Shown here piece by piece: positions 1-8,690 of a stretch of DNA of 64,000 nucleotides. Source of the stretch: Actinoplanes sp. N902-109 (GTDB lineage Bacteria; Actinomycetota; Actinomycetes; Mycobacteriales; Micromonosporaceae); the NCBI RefSeq assembly GCF_000389965.1, contig NC_021191.1, positions 4,713,501 through 4,777,500 on the forward strand, given 5' to 3'. The notes under the pieces are model-generated. The model searched no databases, had not been told where the DNA came from, and saw only the letters and a list, made by a program, of their open reading frames with translations. Positions within the stretch are counted from its first letter, which is position 1. Every line of letters begins with the position of its first letter. Position numbers and translations under genes: made by a program.

Positions 1-281
1 CCGCCGACAGCCGCATCCGCACCAGCCGCTTCCTCACCGAGGACGCCCTGGACCCCGCGACCCTGGCCCGGCTGCACACGCTCAACGGCATCGCCGGGCG
101 CCGCGGCCAGAGCCTGGCCCAGACGGCCCTCGCCTGGGCCCTGCGTGACCCCCGCATGACCAGCCTCATCATCGGCGCCAGCAGCGTGCGCCAGCTCGAG
201 AACAACGTCGCCGCCCTGGACAACCTGAGCCTGAGCGACAGCGAACTCGCCGAGATCGACGCCACCGTCCTCGACCGGTGA
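1..281 (+). CDS. Aldo/keto reductase, C-terminal part (5' end outside window)
   Basis: Frame open from base 3 to the TGA at 279-281, about 92 residues. The text SLAQTALAWALRDP, followed by TSLIIGASSVRQLENN and a closing LSDSELAEIDA, is the C-terminal end of the aldo/keto reductase barrel of the YghZ/voltage-gated-potassium-channel-beta type, where the GAS.R..QL.N stretch binds the NADPH 2'-phosphate. The catalytic Asp-Tyr-Lys-His residues lie upstream of the window, so activity cannot be judged. The next gene starts 27 bp downstream on the same strand and may share its transcript. Substrate unknown. Confidence 0.9.
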   Translation, partial: ADSRIRTSRFLTEDALDPATLARLHTLNGIAGRRGQSLAQTALAWALRDPRMTSLIIGASSVRQLENNVAALDNLSLSDSELAEIDATVLDR

Positions 282-308
282 CCTGACCCGGGACACGGCG
301 GAGAACCG

Positions 309-980
309 ATGAACCTGTTCCCACCGGACACGATCCTGTCGGTCGTGGTCGGCAGCCGCGCCTACGGCCTCGACGGCCCCGGCTCCGACCACGACCGGCG
401 CGGCGTGTTCGCCGCCCCCACCCGCGCCTTCTGGCGCCTCGACAAACCACCCACCCACCTCGACGGCCCCCGCGACGAGCAGTTCTCCTGGGAACTCGAC
501 CGCTTCTGCACCCTCGCCCTGCAAGCCAACCCGACCGTTCTGGAAACCCTCTGGTCCCCGCTCGTCGAGCACCGGACCCCCGACGGTCAGCACCTGCTGC
601 GCGTCCGGCAAGCCTTCCTGTCGCGCCGCGTCGCCGACACCTACGGCGGCTACGCCCGCGACCAGCTGCACCGCGCCGACGCGCACCGCACCCGCACCGG
701 CCACACCAACGGCAAGCAAGCCATGCACATGCTGCGGCTGCTCATGGCCGGCGCCCACGTCCTGCGCACCGGCGACATCCTGCTCGACATGCGAGCCCAC
801 CGCGACCGGCTGCTGAGCGTCCGGACCGGCGACACCGGCTGGACCGCCATCACCGCCTGGGCAGACGACCTGCTCGCCGAGCTCGCCGACGCCGCGCGCA
901 CCACCACCCTGCCCGCCGAACCCGACCGCCCCCGCGTCGACGACCTGCTCATGACCGTACGGGCAAGGAATCTGGGCTGA
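309..980 (+). CDS. Predicted nucleotidyltransferase (DNA polymerase beta-like, COG3541 type)
   Basis: 223 residues. The N-terminus has the minimal nucleotidyltransferase signature: GSRAYGL at residues 15-21 followed by GSDHDRRGV, giving the metal-binding pair D27 and D29. The rest is helical, with KQAMHMLRLLMAG near 140 as the helical partner region. This matches the stand-alone COG3541 nucleotidyltransferases related to RlaP. The target (RNA, protein or small molecule) cannot be read from sequence. Starts 27 bp after the aldo/keto reductase; its 3' end overlaps the convergent F420-type oxidoreductase by 32 bp. Confidence 0.85.
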   Translation: MNLFPPDTILSVVVGSRAYGLDGPGSDHDRRGVFAAPTRAFWRLDKPPTHLDGPRDEQFSWELDRFCTLALQANPTVLETLWSPLVEHRTPDGQHLLRVRQAFLSRRVADTYGGYARDQLHRADAHRTRTGHTNGKQAMHMLRLLMAGAHVLRTGDILLDMRAHRDRLLSVRTGDTGWTAITAWADDLLAELADAARTTTLPAEPDRPRVDDLLMTVRARNLG

Positions 981-1332
981 GGAATCTGGGCTGGAGCTGG
1001 ATCTCCACCAGCGGGCTGCCCGCGATCCAGCTCGCGAGGGTGCCCGCCCAGGCCTGCTCCGGCCAGATCGCGGTGAGCACCCGCACCCGCTCGTCCGGGT
1101 CGGTCACCACCCGGGCGCGCACCCGCAGGTCCCGGTCCTTGAGGTGCACGGTGAACCCGGGGTCGGCCAGCAGGTTCGCGTACCAGTCCCGGGCTCCCGG
1201 GCTACCGCTGAGCCAGAACGCGCCGGCGCCCCGGTAGCGCCACGTCTCGATCCGCCGCGGCTGCCCGGACCGCCGCCCGATCGTGGTGATCTCCACTGTC
1301 TGCTGCTGGTCGAGCGCCTCTTCATCGGTCAT
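949..1332 (-). CDS. Ddn-like F420-dependent nitroreductase-family protein
   Basis: 127 residues, usual length for the deazaflavin-dependent nitroreductase (DUF385/Ddn) family, a split-barrel fold that uses F420H2 to reduce quinones or nitro compounds. Typical elements are the early TTIGRRSGQPRRIETW strand pair, a FWLSGSPGARDWYANL core and the FTVHLKD strand. The C-terminal tail was altered by the 14-bp tandem duplication that also creates the overlap with the nucleotidyltransferase. Cofactor use is inferred from family. Divergent from the small hypothetical gene at 1479, with a CCTAGG repeat between them. Confidence 0.85.
   Translation of the reverse strand: MTDEEALDQQQTVEITTIGRRSGQPRRIETWRYRGAGAFWLSGSPGARDWYANLLADPGFTVHLKDRDLRVRARVVTDPDERVRVLTAIWPEQAWAGTLASWIAGSPLVEIQLQPRFLSPDSLPVRS
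966..993. repeat. 14-bp tandem duplication at a convergent gene end
   Basis: Two adjacent identical copies of AGGAATCTGGGCTG (966-979 and 980-993). The first contains the stop region of the nucleotidyltransferase; both are in the coding tail of the convergent oxidoreductase. As 14 is not a multiple of three, the duplication changes the reading frame of that protein's last residues. Confidence 0.9.
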
Positions 1333-1431
1333 CGGCCCATGCTGCGACGTGAAGTGCTCTTGAAGTCAAGGGACTGCCGGCGAAGCCGTCCTGCTGTTCT
1401 TGCCCCACCCACCGCACACCCGCTAAAGCAT

Positions 1432-1445
1432 CCTAGGAACCTAGG
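1432..1445. promoter_or_regulatory. CCTAGG-AA-CCTAGG candidate operator
   Basis: Two 6-bp palindromes, CCTAGG, separated by AA. They sit in the 146-bp divergent intergenic space between the Ddn-like gene (starts 1332, minus) and the hypothetical gene (starts 1479, plus). A paired palindrome in a divergent promoter is a plausible repressor site, but no regulator gene is adjacent and the factor is unknown. Confidence 0.35.
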
Positions 1446-1478
1446 CGTTGGGGGGCATGGCGAGCGGGCGGTTACGCT

Positions 1479-1844
1479 GTGGAGGTGTTCGCCCAGGAGC
1501 TCGACCGCGACGACCCCGTCGTCCGCCTCGCCCGGCCGCACCGCCCGGTGCTGGTCGCCGGCACGCTGACCGAGCTCACCGGGCCGACCGCCGGGCTGGT
1601 CGAGCTGCCCCTGCGGCTCTGGTGGAACCCGCACCGCACCTTCGACCTGAGCCGCCCCACCATGCTGTGCTGGATGTACGAGAACGTGCTGCGTGAGGCC
1701 GTCCGCGTCGACGAGCTGCGCTCCTATCTGCACGGTGCCACGCTGGTGCGGCTGTGGCCGGAGCTCAACCTGCCCCGCGCCGTGCGGGCGGCCTGGGAGG
1801 CCCGGCACCCGGTGCTGCGCCGGCTCCCCCGCGCCGCCGCCTGA
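1479..1844 (+). CDS. Conserved hypothetical protein, 121 aa
   Basis: 121 residues from a GTG at 1479, no recognisable enzyme motif, signal peptide or membrane helix. Rich in Arg, Leu and Trp, with a LPLRLWWNP segment followed by TFDLSRPTMLCWMYENVLREA and an alpha-helical C-terminal half. Codon use (strong GC at third positions) is that of a real gene. Ends 28 bp before the convergent DUF4396 gene. Function unknown. Confidence 0.65.
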   Translation: MEVFAQELDRDDPVVRLARPHRPVLVAGTLTELTGPTAGLVELPLRLWWNPHRTFDLSRPTMLCWMYENVLREAVRVDELRSYLHGATLVRLWPELNLPRAVRAAWEARHPVLRRLPRAAA

Positions 1845-1872
1845 CCGGACCGGGATCCGGCCGCGGGCGGCG

Positions 1873-2319
1873 TCAGTGGCCGTGGTGATACTCGTGTACC
1901 ACCGCGTGCCCCTTCCCCCGGGCGATCATCCAGCGGTTGACCGGCGTGGTCAGCAGGAAGGCGACCACCAGCGAGGCCGCCAGCGAGGCCCAGAACAGCG
2001 TGCTGGTCAGGCCCGCGTCCAGGGCGCCCGGCACCGCGACCACGAAGGCGTTGTCGAGCAGTTCCATGACGGCGATCGACACGGTGTCGGCGGCCAGGGC
2101 GATCTTGAACGCCGCGGTGAGGCCGACGCCGGCCCGCCGGACGCCGCGCATGGTCAGGCCGTATCCGAAGCCGAACGCCAGCACGATCGACAGGACGACG
2201 GTGGCCGCGTTGTGCAGGCCGGCCGCGGTGCCGACGACCATGCCGAGGACCTCGCCGATGGCGCAGCCGGTCAGGCAGTGCAGGGTGGCCGCCGCGGCGG
2301 CCTTCCACGTTGTCGTCAT
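1873..2319 (-). CDS. DUF4396 membrane protein
   Basis: 148 residues from the ATG at 2319. About four hydrophobic segments, an N-terminal HCLTGCAIGEVLGM stretch and a C-terminal HAVVHEYHHGH tail match the DUF4396 family, whose conserved Cys/His residues and frequent company with metal (copper) genes suggest metal binding. Longer in-frame extensions upstream run through the neighbouring gene and were rejected. The CsoR-like palindrome at 2329-2345 lies only 10 bp upstream of the start codon, so it can cover the translation/promoter region. Family assignment firm; copper role inferred. Confidence 0.8.
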   Translation of the reverse strand: MTTTWKAAAAATLHCLTGCAIGEVLGMVVGTAAGLHNAATVVLSIVLAFGFGYGLTMRGVRRAGVGLTAAFKIALAADTVSIAVMELLDNAFVVAVPGALDAGLTSTLFWASLAASLVVAFLLTTPVNRWMIARGKGHAVVHEYHHGH

Positions 2320-2328
2320 GCCTGGACC

Positions 2329-2345
2329 ATACCCCCAGGGGGTAT
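2329..2345. promoter_or_regulatory. CsoR-type copper operator (candidate)
   Basis: atacccccagggggtat: an 8-bp perfect inverted repeat around one central base. CsoR/RcnR-family metal repressors recognise TACCCC/GGGGTA palindromes of this type. It is placed immediately upstream of the DUF4396 gene (start 2319, minus strand) and about 110 bp upstream of the aldo/keto reductase. No csoR gene is in the window. Confidence 0.6.
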
Positions 2346-2454
2346 GCCTCCGCCAGGGTGGGAGCGCCGCTCCCCGGACAAGCCCTCCGCTGCCGTACGG
2401 CCGGGAGCAGCCGCACTGTGGGTGGCGACCACCCAGTGGAGGAGACGAGAACCC

Positions 2455-3474
2455 ATGCAGTACCGCACCCTCGGACGCACCGGCATCAAGGTCAGCCCGT
2501 ACGCGCTCGGTGCCCTGGCACTGGGCGCCCCGGCCGCCGTCGGCAACGCCGATCACGACGCCTCGGTACGCATCATCCAGCGGGCCCTCGACGCCGGGAT
2601 CAACCTGATCGACACCTCCGACGCCTACGCCGAGTCCGAGATCGTGGTCGGCAAGGCGGTGCGGGGGCGCCGGGACAGCGTGGTGATCGCCACGAAGTTC
2701 GGCCGCCCGATCGACGACGACCCCGGCCACCGTGGCGCCTCCCGCCGCTGGATCATGCAGGCCGTCGAGCGGTCGCTGCGCCGGCTCGGCACCGACTACC
2801 TCGACGTGTACCAGCTGCACCGGGCCGACCCGGACACCGACCTCGAGGAGACCCTGTCCGCGCTGACCGACCTGGTGCGCAGCGGCAAGGTGCGCACCAT
2901 CGGCGCGTCCAACACCCCGGCACCAGCGATGGTGAGGGCGCAGTGGCTGGCCGAGCGGCGCGGGTACGAACGTCTGCGCACCGAGCAGCCGCCGTACTCG
3001 CTGCTCAACCGCGGCGTCGAGAACGACGTGCTGCCCACCGCCCAGCACTACGGCATGGGCACGCTGACCTGGGGACCGTTCGGGCAGGGCACGCTCACCG
3101 GCCGGATCCGCCGCGACCAGCCGACCGACCTGCGCCGCGCCGCGTACGCCACGCACGTCACCGCCGCGGCCCGGGTCGAGGTCGTCGAGCAGCTGATCCC
3201 GCTCGCCGCCGAGGCCGGGATGCCGCTGATCCACCTGGCGATGGCGTTCGTGACCGCGCACCCCGGCGTCAGCAGCGCCCTGCTCGGCGTGCGCACCATG
3301 GAACAGCTCGACGACCTGCTCACCGGCCTCGACGTCACGCTCTCCGACGAGCTGCTGGACCGCATCGACGAGATCGTCCCGCCCGGCACCGACGTGGGCC
3401 GCCTCGATCAGGCGTACGTCGCCCCGGCCGTGCAGCACGCGGCGCTGCGGCGGCTCCCGGTCGCGGACCGCTGA
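2455..3474 (+). CDS. Aldo/keto reductase
   Basis: 339 residues from ATG 2455, preceded by a good GGAGGAG ribosome site. The full catalytic tetrad is visible: D53 and Y58 in DTSDAYAESE, K81 in VVIATKFGRP, H122 in DVYQLHRADP. C-terminal SSALLGVRTMEQLDDLL is the cofactor 2'-phosphate loop. NADPH-dependent carbonyl reduction is the family reaction; the substrate is not predictable. It belongs to the same broad family as the gene cut by the window start. The transcript may begin near the CsoR-like site, but the distance makes co-regulation uncertain. Confidence 0.92.
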   Translation: MQYRTLGRTGIKVSPYALGALALGAPAAVGNADHDASVRIIQRALDAGINLIDTSDAYAESEIVVGKAVRGRRDSVVIATKFGRPIDDDPGHRGASRRWIMQAVERSLRRLGTDYLDVYQLHRADPDTDLEETLSALTDLVRSGKVRTIGASNTPAPAMVRAQWLAERRGYERLRTEQPPYSLLNRGVENDVLPTAQHYGMGTLTWGPFGQGTLTGRIRRDQPTDLRRAAYATHVTAAARVEVVEQLIPLAAEAGMPLIHLAMAFVTAHPGVSSALLGVRTMEQLDDLLTGLDVTLSDELLDRIDEIVPPGTDVGRLDQAYVAPAVQHAALRRLPVADR

Positions 3475-3507
3475 CCCGCACATCCGACCGTACGTACGCC
3501 GGCAGCG

Positions 3508-3524
3508 GCCTTACCGTGTAAGGC
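3508..3524. terminator. Short inverted repeat after aldo/keto reductase
   Basis: GCCTTAC - CGT - GTAAGGC, a 7-bp perfect stem with a 3-nt loop, 34 bp after the reductase stop and 77 bp before the convergent CoA ligase stop. No T-tract, as usual in high-GC genomes. Could be a weak terminator or a protein site. Confidence 0.4.
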
Positions 3525-3600
3525 GAGCATGCCCGCGCTGTTGCTGCGCACGACCCGGCGATGACCACCCGGCTCCGCCCGGGAATCCCGGCCGTGGCGC

Positions 3601-5226
3601 TCAGATCGTCCCGGCGGCCGTGCGCAGCGACTCCCGCAGGGTCCGCTTGGCCGGCTTGCCCGTCCCGGTCAGCGGGATGCTGTCGCGCAGGATGAAGTCG
3701 TCCGGCATCCACCAGGACGCGATCCGGCGGGACAGGTGGTCACGCAGGTCGCCGACCGTCGTGGCCGAGCCGGCGCGCAGGACGACGAAGGCGACCGGGC
3801 GCTCCACCCAGGTGGGATGGTCCCGGGCCACGACGGCGACCTGGTCGACATCCGGGTGGGTCGCGATGGCCGCCTCCAGCTCGACCGAGGAGATCCACTC
3901 GCCGCCCGACTTGATCAGGTCCTTGATCCGGTCGACCAGCCGCAGGTAGCCGTGCTCGTCGATGCTGGCCAGGTCACCGGTGCGCAGCCAGCCGTCGGCG
4001 GTGAAGGTGTCGGCCCCGGCGCCGCCGACGTAACCGGCCGCCACCCACGGTCCGGCGACCTGCAGCTCACCGACCGACCGCCCGTCGTGGGGCCGGGGCT
4101 CGCCGGTGTCGACGTCGACGATGCGGACGCTCACCAGCGGTGCGGGCTGGCCCTGCGCCGACGCGACCAGCGCGCGCGCATCGGGGGCGAGGTCGTCGTG
4201 CTGACTGCGCAGGCCGCCGATCGCCCCCACCGGGCTGACCTCCGTCATTCCCCACGAATGGGTGATGGGGATGCCGATGGCGGCCTCGTAGGCCGCCGAC
4301 AGGTGCGAGGTGACCACCGACCCGCCGCCGAGCAGGAACCGCAGCGACGAGCAGTCCCGGTTCCTCAGCGCGGGCAGCAGGCCGGTCCAGACGGTGGGGA
4401 CGGCCGCCGCCACGGTGACCCGGTGCGCCTGGATCAGCCCGGCCAGGTGCTCGGGGTCGGCCGAGGCGCCGGGCAGCACGAGATCCGCGCCTGCCATGAG
4501 CGCGCCGTAGGGCAGCCCCCAGGCGTTCGCGTGGAACATGGGTACGACCGGCAGGACCACATCGCGCTCGCTGATGCCGATCAGCCCCGCCGCCAGGGTG
4601 CCCAGGCAGTGCAGGACCGTCGAGCGGTGGCTGTACAGCACGCCCTTGGGGTGCCCGGTCGTTCCGGAGGTGTAGCACAGCCCCGCGGCCAGGTTCTCCT
4701 CCGCGCCGCTGAAGGTGGCTTCGAACGAGCCCTCGACGGGCGGGGACGCGGCCAGCAGGTCGTCGTAGTGCTGGAAGCGCGCGTCGTCGGGCAGCGCGTG
4801 GTCGGTGCCGTCGGGGAAGACCACCCAGTGCCGTACCCCGGGTAACCGGTCCAGGCACGCCTCGATCAACGGCAGGTGCCGCCGGTCGAGGAACACCACG
4901 TCGTCACCGGCATGGTCGATGATGTGGACGAGGTGCTCGACCGGCAGCCGGATGTTGAGCGTGTGCAGGACGCGTTTGCTGATCGGGACCGCGGCGTACA
5001 CCTCCAGGTGCCGCCGGTGGTTGGCTGCCAGGGTGGCGACCCGGGCTCCCGGCGCGACGCGCAGCGCGCCGAGCGCGGCGGCCAAGCGGCGTACCCGGCG
5101 CGCCCACGCGCGGTAGGGGGTGCGGGTGCCGTCGGCATCGACGACGTGCTTGTGCCCGAAGAACGTCTCGGCCCGCTCGAACAGGTGCGCGATCGTCAGC
5201 GGTCGTGGCTGCATGAGCCCGTCCAT
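3601..5226 (-). CDS. Fatty-acyl/aryl-CoA ligase (AMP-forming, AlkK-like)
   Basis: 541 residues starting at ATG 5226, preceded by GGGAGGAG. All adenylate-forming motifs are present: P-loop YTSGTTGHPKG (about 185-195), HSWGMTEVSP, GWLRTGDLASID, DRIKDLIKSGGEWIS, and the C-terminal lysine in TGTGKPAKRTLRE. The VVPMFHANAWGLPYG stretch is typical of medium/long-chain AlkK-like ligases. Expected reaction: carboxylate + ATP + CoA to acyl-CoA. Upstream in-frame codons to 5373 lack ligase similarity and were excluded. Divergent from the GAF/PucR-type regulator at 5433, which probably controls it. Confidence 0.92.
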   Translation of the reverse strand: MDGLMQPRPLTIAHLFERAETFFGHKHVVDADGTRTPYRAWARRVRRLAAALGALRVAPGARVATLAANHRRHLEVYAAVPISKRVLHTLNIRLPVEHLVHIIDHAGDDVVFLDRRHLPLIEACLDRLPGVRHWVVFPDGTDHALPDDARFQHYDDLLAASPPVEGSFEATFSGAEENLAAGLCYTSGTTGHPKGVLYSHRSTVLHCLGTLAAGLIGISERDVVLPVVPMFHANAWGLPYGALMAGADLVLPGASADPEHLAGLIQAHRVTVAAAVPTVWTGLLPALRNRDCSSLRFLLGGGSVVTSHLSAAYEAAIGIPITHSWGMTEVSPVGAIGGLRSQHDDLAPDARALVASAQGQPAPLVSVRIVDVDTGEPRPHDGRSVGELQVAGPWVAAGYVGGAGADTFTADGWLRTGDLASIDEHGYLRLVDRIKDLIKSGGEWISSVELEAAIATHPDVDQVAVVARDHPTWVERPVAFVVLRAGSATTVGDLRDHLSRRIASWWMPDDFILRDSIPLTGTGKPAKRTLRESLRTAAGTI

Positions 5227-5432
5227 GTCCTGCTCCTCCCATCGCCGCGGCTGCGCGGGCCAGCTCCGGCCCCGGACCGGCCGGCACGGTGCCGGCCAAC
5301 CGTAAGAGCGCGAATCGGCACACCGGGAGGTAAGCTTCGCCCCCATCTGCGGCGTTCCCGGTGGAGGAATCATCCACCTGAGCGCCGTACCATCGGCCGG
5401 CCGAGCCGCCCCTCGACGAAACGACGCCGATC

Positions 5433-7199
5433 ATGAGCGAACGAGCAGACGCCGGATCCCGGCCCAGCCGCGAGCGGGAGCTGGCCTCGCTGTACGCCAC
5501 CGCGAGGTCCCTGACCGCGCTGGGCGACGTGGCGGACGTGCTGGGATCCATCGTGCGGCACGCCCACGACCTCATCGGTACGGACTTCACCTACCTGTCG
5601 CTGCTCGGCGACGACGGCACGCTGAGCATCACGGCGAGCGAGGGCACCATCTCGGCGGCCTTCCGGTCGGCGCGCATCCCGCCGCACACCGGGCTGGGCG
5701 GCAAGGTGGTCGACACCCGCGCCGCGCACTGGGTCGAGCACTACTCCGAGGGCGGGCACCTGCGGCACGATCCCGGCTTCGACGCGGTGGTCGACAGCGA
5801 AGGGCTGGTGGCGCTGCTCGGCGTCCCTCTGCTGGTACGTGACCGGGTGATCGGTGCCCTGTTCGCCGCGCACCGCAGCCGGCGCCGGTTCCGTACCGAC
5901 GAGATCGCCCTGCTCAGCGCGTTCGCCGACCACGCCGCGATCGCCCTGGACAACGCGCGGCTGTACGAGCAGAGCCGCAGTGCGCTGGCTGAGCTGCAGA
6001 CGGCCTACCGGACCATCGAGCAACAGATGGCGGTGATGCAGCGGGCCCAGGCCGTGCACGAGGCGCTGACCGGGGTCGTCCTGGCCGGCGGCGGCCTGCT
6101 CAAGGTGGCCGGTGAACTCGCCGGGCAGATGGGCGGCCAGGTCGAGATCCTGGACCGCGACGGCGTCCCGCTGGCCCGCGGCGGCGCCGAACACCCCGCG
6201 AACCACGAGCCGGGCAGCGATGAGGTGATCTCCGGCGTCATCGCGCAGGCCCGCCGCACCGGGCGTGCGGTCACCGCACCGGGACCGGACGGCCGGCGCC
6301 ACAGCGCGGCGACGGTCCGGGCCGGGGACAGCCTGCTGGGCACGGTGGTGTGGAGCCACAGCGAGCCACCGTCGGACGTGGACGTGCGCAGCCTGGAACG
6401 GGCGACCCACGTCGTCGGGTTGCTGATCCTCACGGACAACGCGGTGGCCGACGCGGCCGAACGGCTCAGCGGCGAGCTGCTCACCGACCTCATCGTGACC
6501 GGTCCCCCGGTGAGCGCCACGCAGCGGGCCCGGGCCCGGTCCCGCGGCGTCGACCTCGACGCGCTGACCGTGGTAGTCGTCGCCCGGGCCGACGGCGCCT
6601 CGGCCGCCGGCCTGGTGCGCCACCTGCACCCCATCGCCCGGCAGGAGGCGGGCCTCGCCGGTGAGCACCTCGGACAGGCGGTGCTGATCGCTGCGGCGGG
6701 GCCGGCCGAAGCGTTCGCCCAGACCGTCCACCAGCGGTTGCGCGCCGCATCAGGCGGGCCCGTCACGGTCGTCTGCGATCGTGTCACCGGGCACGACTGG
6801 GCGCGGGCGGTCTCGCGCGCCGCCGGGTGCACGGCCGTGGTGCGGCATCTGGGCGCGCGTGATCTGGGCACCACCACGGACCGGTTCGCGTTGTACGCGC
6901 TGGTCTTCGAAGCCGACCGCCGCGACGAGCTCGACCGTTTTCTCGCCGACGCGATCGGCCCGCTGCTGGACTACGACGCCAGGCGATCGACCGATCTTGT
7001 GGTGACCCTGGACGCCTACTTCAGCAATGACGGCAACCTGCGCCGGACCGCCCAGTCCTTGCAGGTCCATCTCAACACTCTGCTCAAACGGCTCGACCGG
7101 GCCGCCGACGTCCTGGGCCACGACTGGCGGGCCGCCGATGACCTTCCGCTGCGCCTGGCCATCCGGCTGGAATGCCTGCGCCGGGCGGTGCTTCGGTAG
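5433..7199 (+). CDS. GAF-domain PucR/CdaR-type transcriptional regulator
   Basis: 588 residues. An N-terminal GAF sensor domain (about 20-165, with LGVPLLVRDRVIGALFAA), a short helical linker, a middle domain, and at 525-585 the PucR-type helix-turn-helix: LVVTLDAYFSNDGNLRRTAQ then LQVHLNTLLKRLDR. This architecture is common for regulators of acyl or aromatic catabolism in actinomycetes. It is divergent from the CoA ligase (206-bp shared promoter region) and upstream of an MFS transporter and an esterase, which are the likely targets. Ligand unknown; possibly the ligase substrate or its CoA ester. Confidence 0.88.
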   Translation: MSERADAGSRPSRERELASLYATARSLTALGDVADVLGSIVRHAHDLIGTDFTYLSLLGDDGTLSITASEGTISAAFRSARIPPHTGLGGKVVDTRAAHWVEHYSEGGHLRHDPGFDAVVDSEGLVALLGVPLLVRDRVIGALFAAHRSRRRFRTDEIALLSAFADHAAIALDNARLYEQSRSALAELQTAYRTIEQQMAVMQRAQAVHEALTGVVLAGGGLLKVAGELAGQMGGQVEILDRDGVPLARGGAEHPANHEPGSDEVISGVIAQARRTGRAVTAPGPDGRRHSAATVRAGDSLLGTVVWSHSEPPSDVDVRSLERATHVVGLLILTDNAVADAAERLSGELLTDLIVTGPPVSATQRARARSRGVDLDALTVVVVARADGASAAGLVRHLHPIARQEAGLAGEHLGQAVLIAAAGPAEAFAQTVHQRLRAASGGPVTVVCDRVTGHDWARAVSRAAGCTAVVRHLGARDLGTTTDRFALYALVFEADRRDELDRFLADAIGPLLDYDARRSTDLVVTLDAYFSNDGNLRRTAQSLQVHLNTLLKRLDRAADVLGHDWRAADDLPLRLAIRLECLRRAVLR

Positions 7200-7346
7200 T
7201 TCTTCTTCCCACCGATACACCGACAACTGTGGATGGATTTGCCCTCTGACGTGGGTGGGCCGCTTCTTACAGTGATGGCGACCACATGGGAGACGCGAAG
7301 AGCCGCTTGACAGAGGAGATGACGTGAGCGATACGGGAGACGTGTC

Positions 7347-8690
7347 GTGACCCGGCCGCAGGCCCCGCCCGCCGACCCTGACCAGCTGCACGCCGGTGCC
7401 AGCCGCAAGGCGGCGGTGCGCCTGCTGCCGATCCTGTGCCTCGTCTATTTCATGGCGTTCGTCGACCGCACCAACGTCGGGCTCTCCAAAACCGCCCTCG
7501 GCGCCGACGCGGGGATCAGCGCCGCCGCCTTCGGCGCCGGCGCGGGCGTCTTCTTCCTGAGCTACGCGCTGCTGGAGGTGCCCAGCAACCTGATCATGTA
7601 CCGGGTCGGGCCGCGCCGCTGGATCACCCGCATCGCGCTCACCTGGGGTGCGATCTGCGCCTGCATGATGTTCGTGCAGGGTGAGACGTCCTTCTACATC
7701 CTGCGGTTCCTCCTGGGAGCGGCCGAGGCCGGGCTGTACCCCGCCCTGATGTACGTCGTCACCCTCTGGTTCTCCCAGCAGCAGCGGGTGAGCGTGGTCG
7801 GGGTCCTGTACCTGGCCGTGTGCGCCGGGCTCGGCCTCGGCGCCCCGCTCGGCGGGGCCATCATGGAACTGCACGGCGCCGGCGGGATGTACGGCTGGCA
7901 GTGGATGTTCCTCGTCGAGGGTCTGATCACCCTCGTGGTCGCCGGCATCTTCTGGTTCACGGTGCCCGACCGGCCTTCGGACGCGACCTGGCTGTCGGCG
8001 CAGGAAGCCGCGGTGCTCACCGAGCGCGCCGCAGCGGTCAGCGCGCCGGCGCACACCACCCTGAAGGGCAACCTCGTGGTGGCGTTCGGACGGCCCTTCA
8101 TCCTCGCACTCGCGGTGATCTACTTCGCCAACCAGATCAACAGCGTGGCGATCCAGTACAACTTCCCGTCGATCGTGCAGAGCCTCGGCGTCAAGGGCTC
8201 GTTCACCATCGGCGTGGTCAGCGGCAGCATCGGCCTCGGTGCCCTCATCGGCGTCCTGGTGATCCCCTGGCTGCACCGCCGGGCCGGCGGCGAGCTCACC
8301 GTCCTCACCGGCGTCACCGTGGCCACCGCCGTCGTGGCCGTCGTCTACACCGTCACCGACGGGGCCGTCGCCCGCATCCTGCTGATCGACGCGGCGATGA
8401 TGCTGCTCATCGGGGTCCTGCCGCTGTACTGGTCGGTGGCCATGGCACGGATGTCCGGGCTCATGGCAGCCGCGGGACTGGCGTTCATCAACACCGTCGG
8501 CCTGCTCGGCGGCTTCACCGGCCCCTACCTGTACGGCTACGCCGAGGGCCGGGGCAGCGAAGCGGGCGGGCACGCCGTCCTGCTGGGCGCCGCCGCCCTC
8601 GGCGTGCTGCTGCTCCCGCTGCTGGCGCTCGCGATCCGCGCCGAGAACCGCACGATCACCGCCACCCCGCTGATGGAGGACGCACGATGA
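7347..8690 (+). CDS. MFS transporter, anion:cation symporter (ACS) type
   Basis: 447 residues, about 12 hydrophobic segments. The N-terminal FVDRTNVGLSKTALG matches the D-R-x-N-x-G signature of the ACS family, which imports organic acids such as phthalate, tartrate or hydroxyphenylacetate with protons. Start taken at GTG 7347; an upstream GTG at 7324 is in another frame and stops at once. Its stop overlaps the start of the esterase (ATGATGA), so the two are translationally coupled. With the divergent CoA ligase this suggests uptake and activation of a carboxylate released by the esterase. Confidence 0.9.
   Translation: MTRPQAPPADPDQLHAGASRKAAVRLLPILCLVYFMAFVDRTNVGLSKTALGADAGISAAAFGAGAGVFFLSYALLEVPSNLIMYRVGPRRWITRIALTWGAICACMMFVQGETSFYILRFLLGAAEAGLYPALMYVVTLWFSQQQRVSVVGVLYLAVCAGLGLGAPLGGAIMELHGAGGMYGWQWMFLVEGLITLVVAGIFWFTVPDRPSDATWLSAQEAAVLTERAAAVSAPAHTTLKGNLVVAFGRPFILALAVIYFANQINSVAIQYNFPSIVQSLGVKGSFTIGVVSGSIGLGALIGVLVIPWLHRRAGGELTVLTGVTVATAVVAVVYTVTDGAVARILLIDAAMMLLIGVLPLYWSVAMARMSGLMAAAGLAFINTVGLLGGFTGPYLYGYAEGRGSEAGGHAVLLGAAALGVLLLPLLALAIRAENRTITATPLMEDAR

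Noticed and set aside
6750..8573. A 607-codon minus-strand frame over the MFS transporter
   Set aside because: Composition is His/Gln/Asp/Gly-rich shadow; the plus strand has a convincing 12-span transporter.
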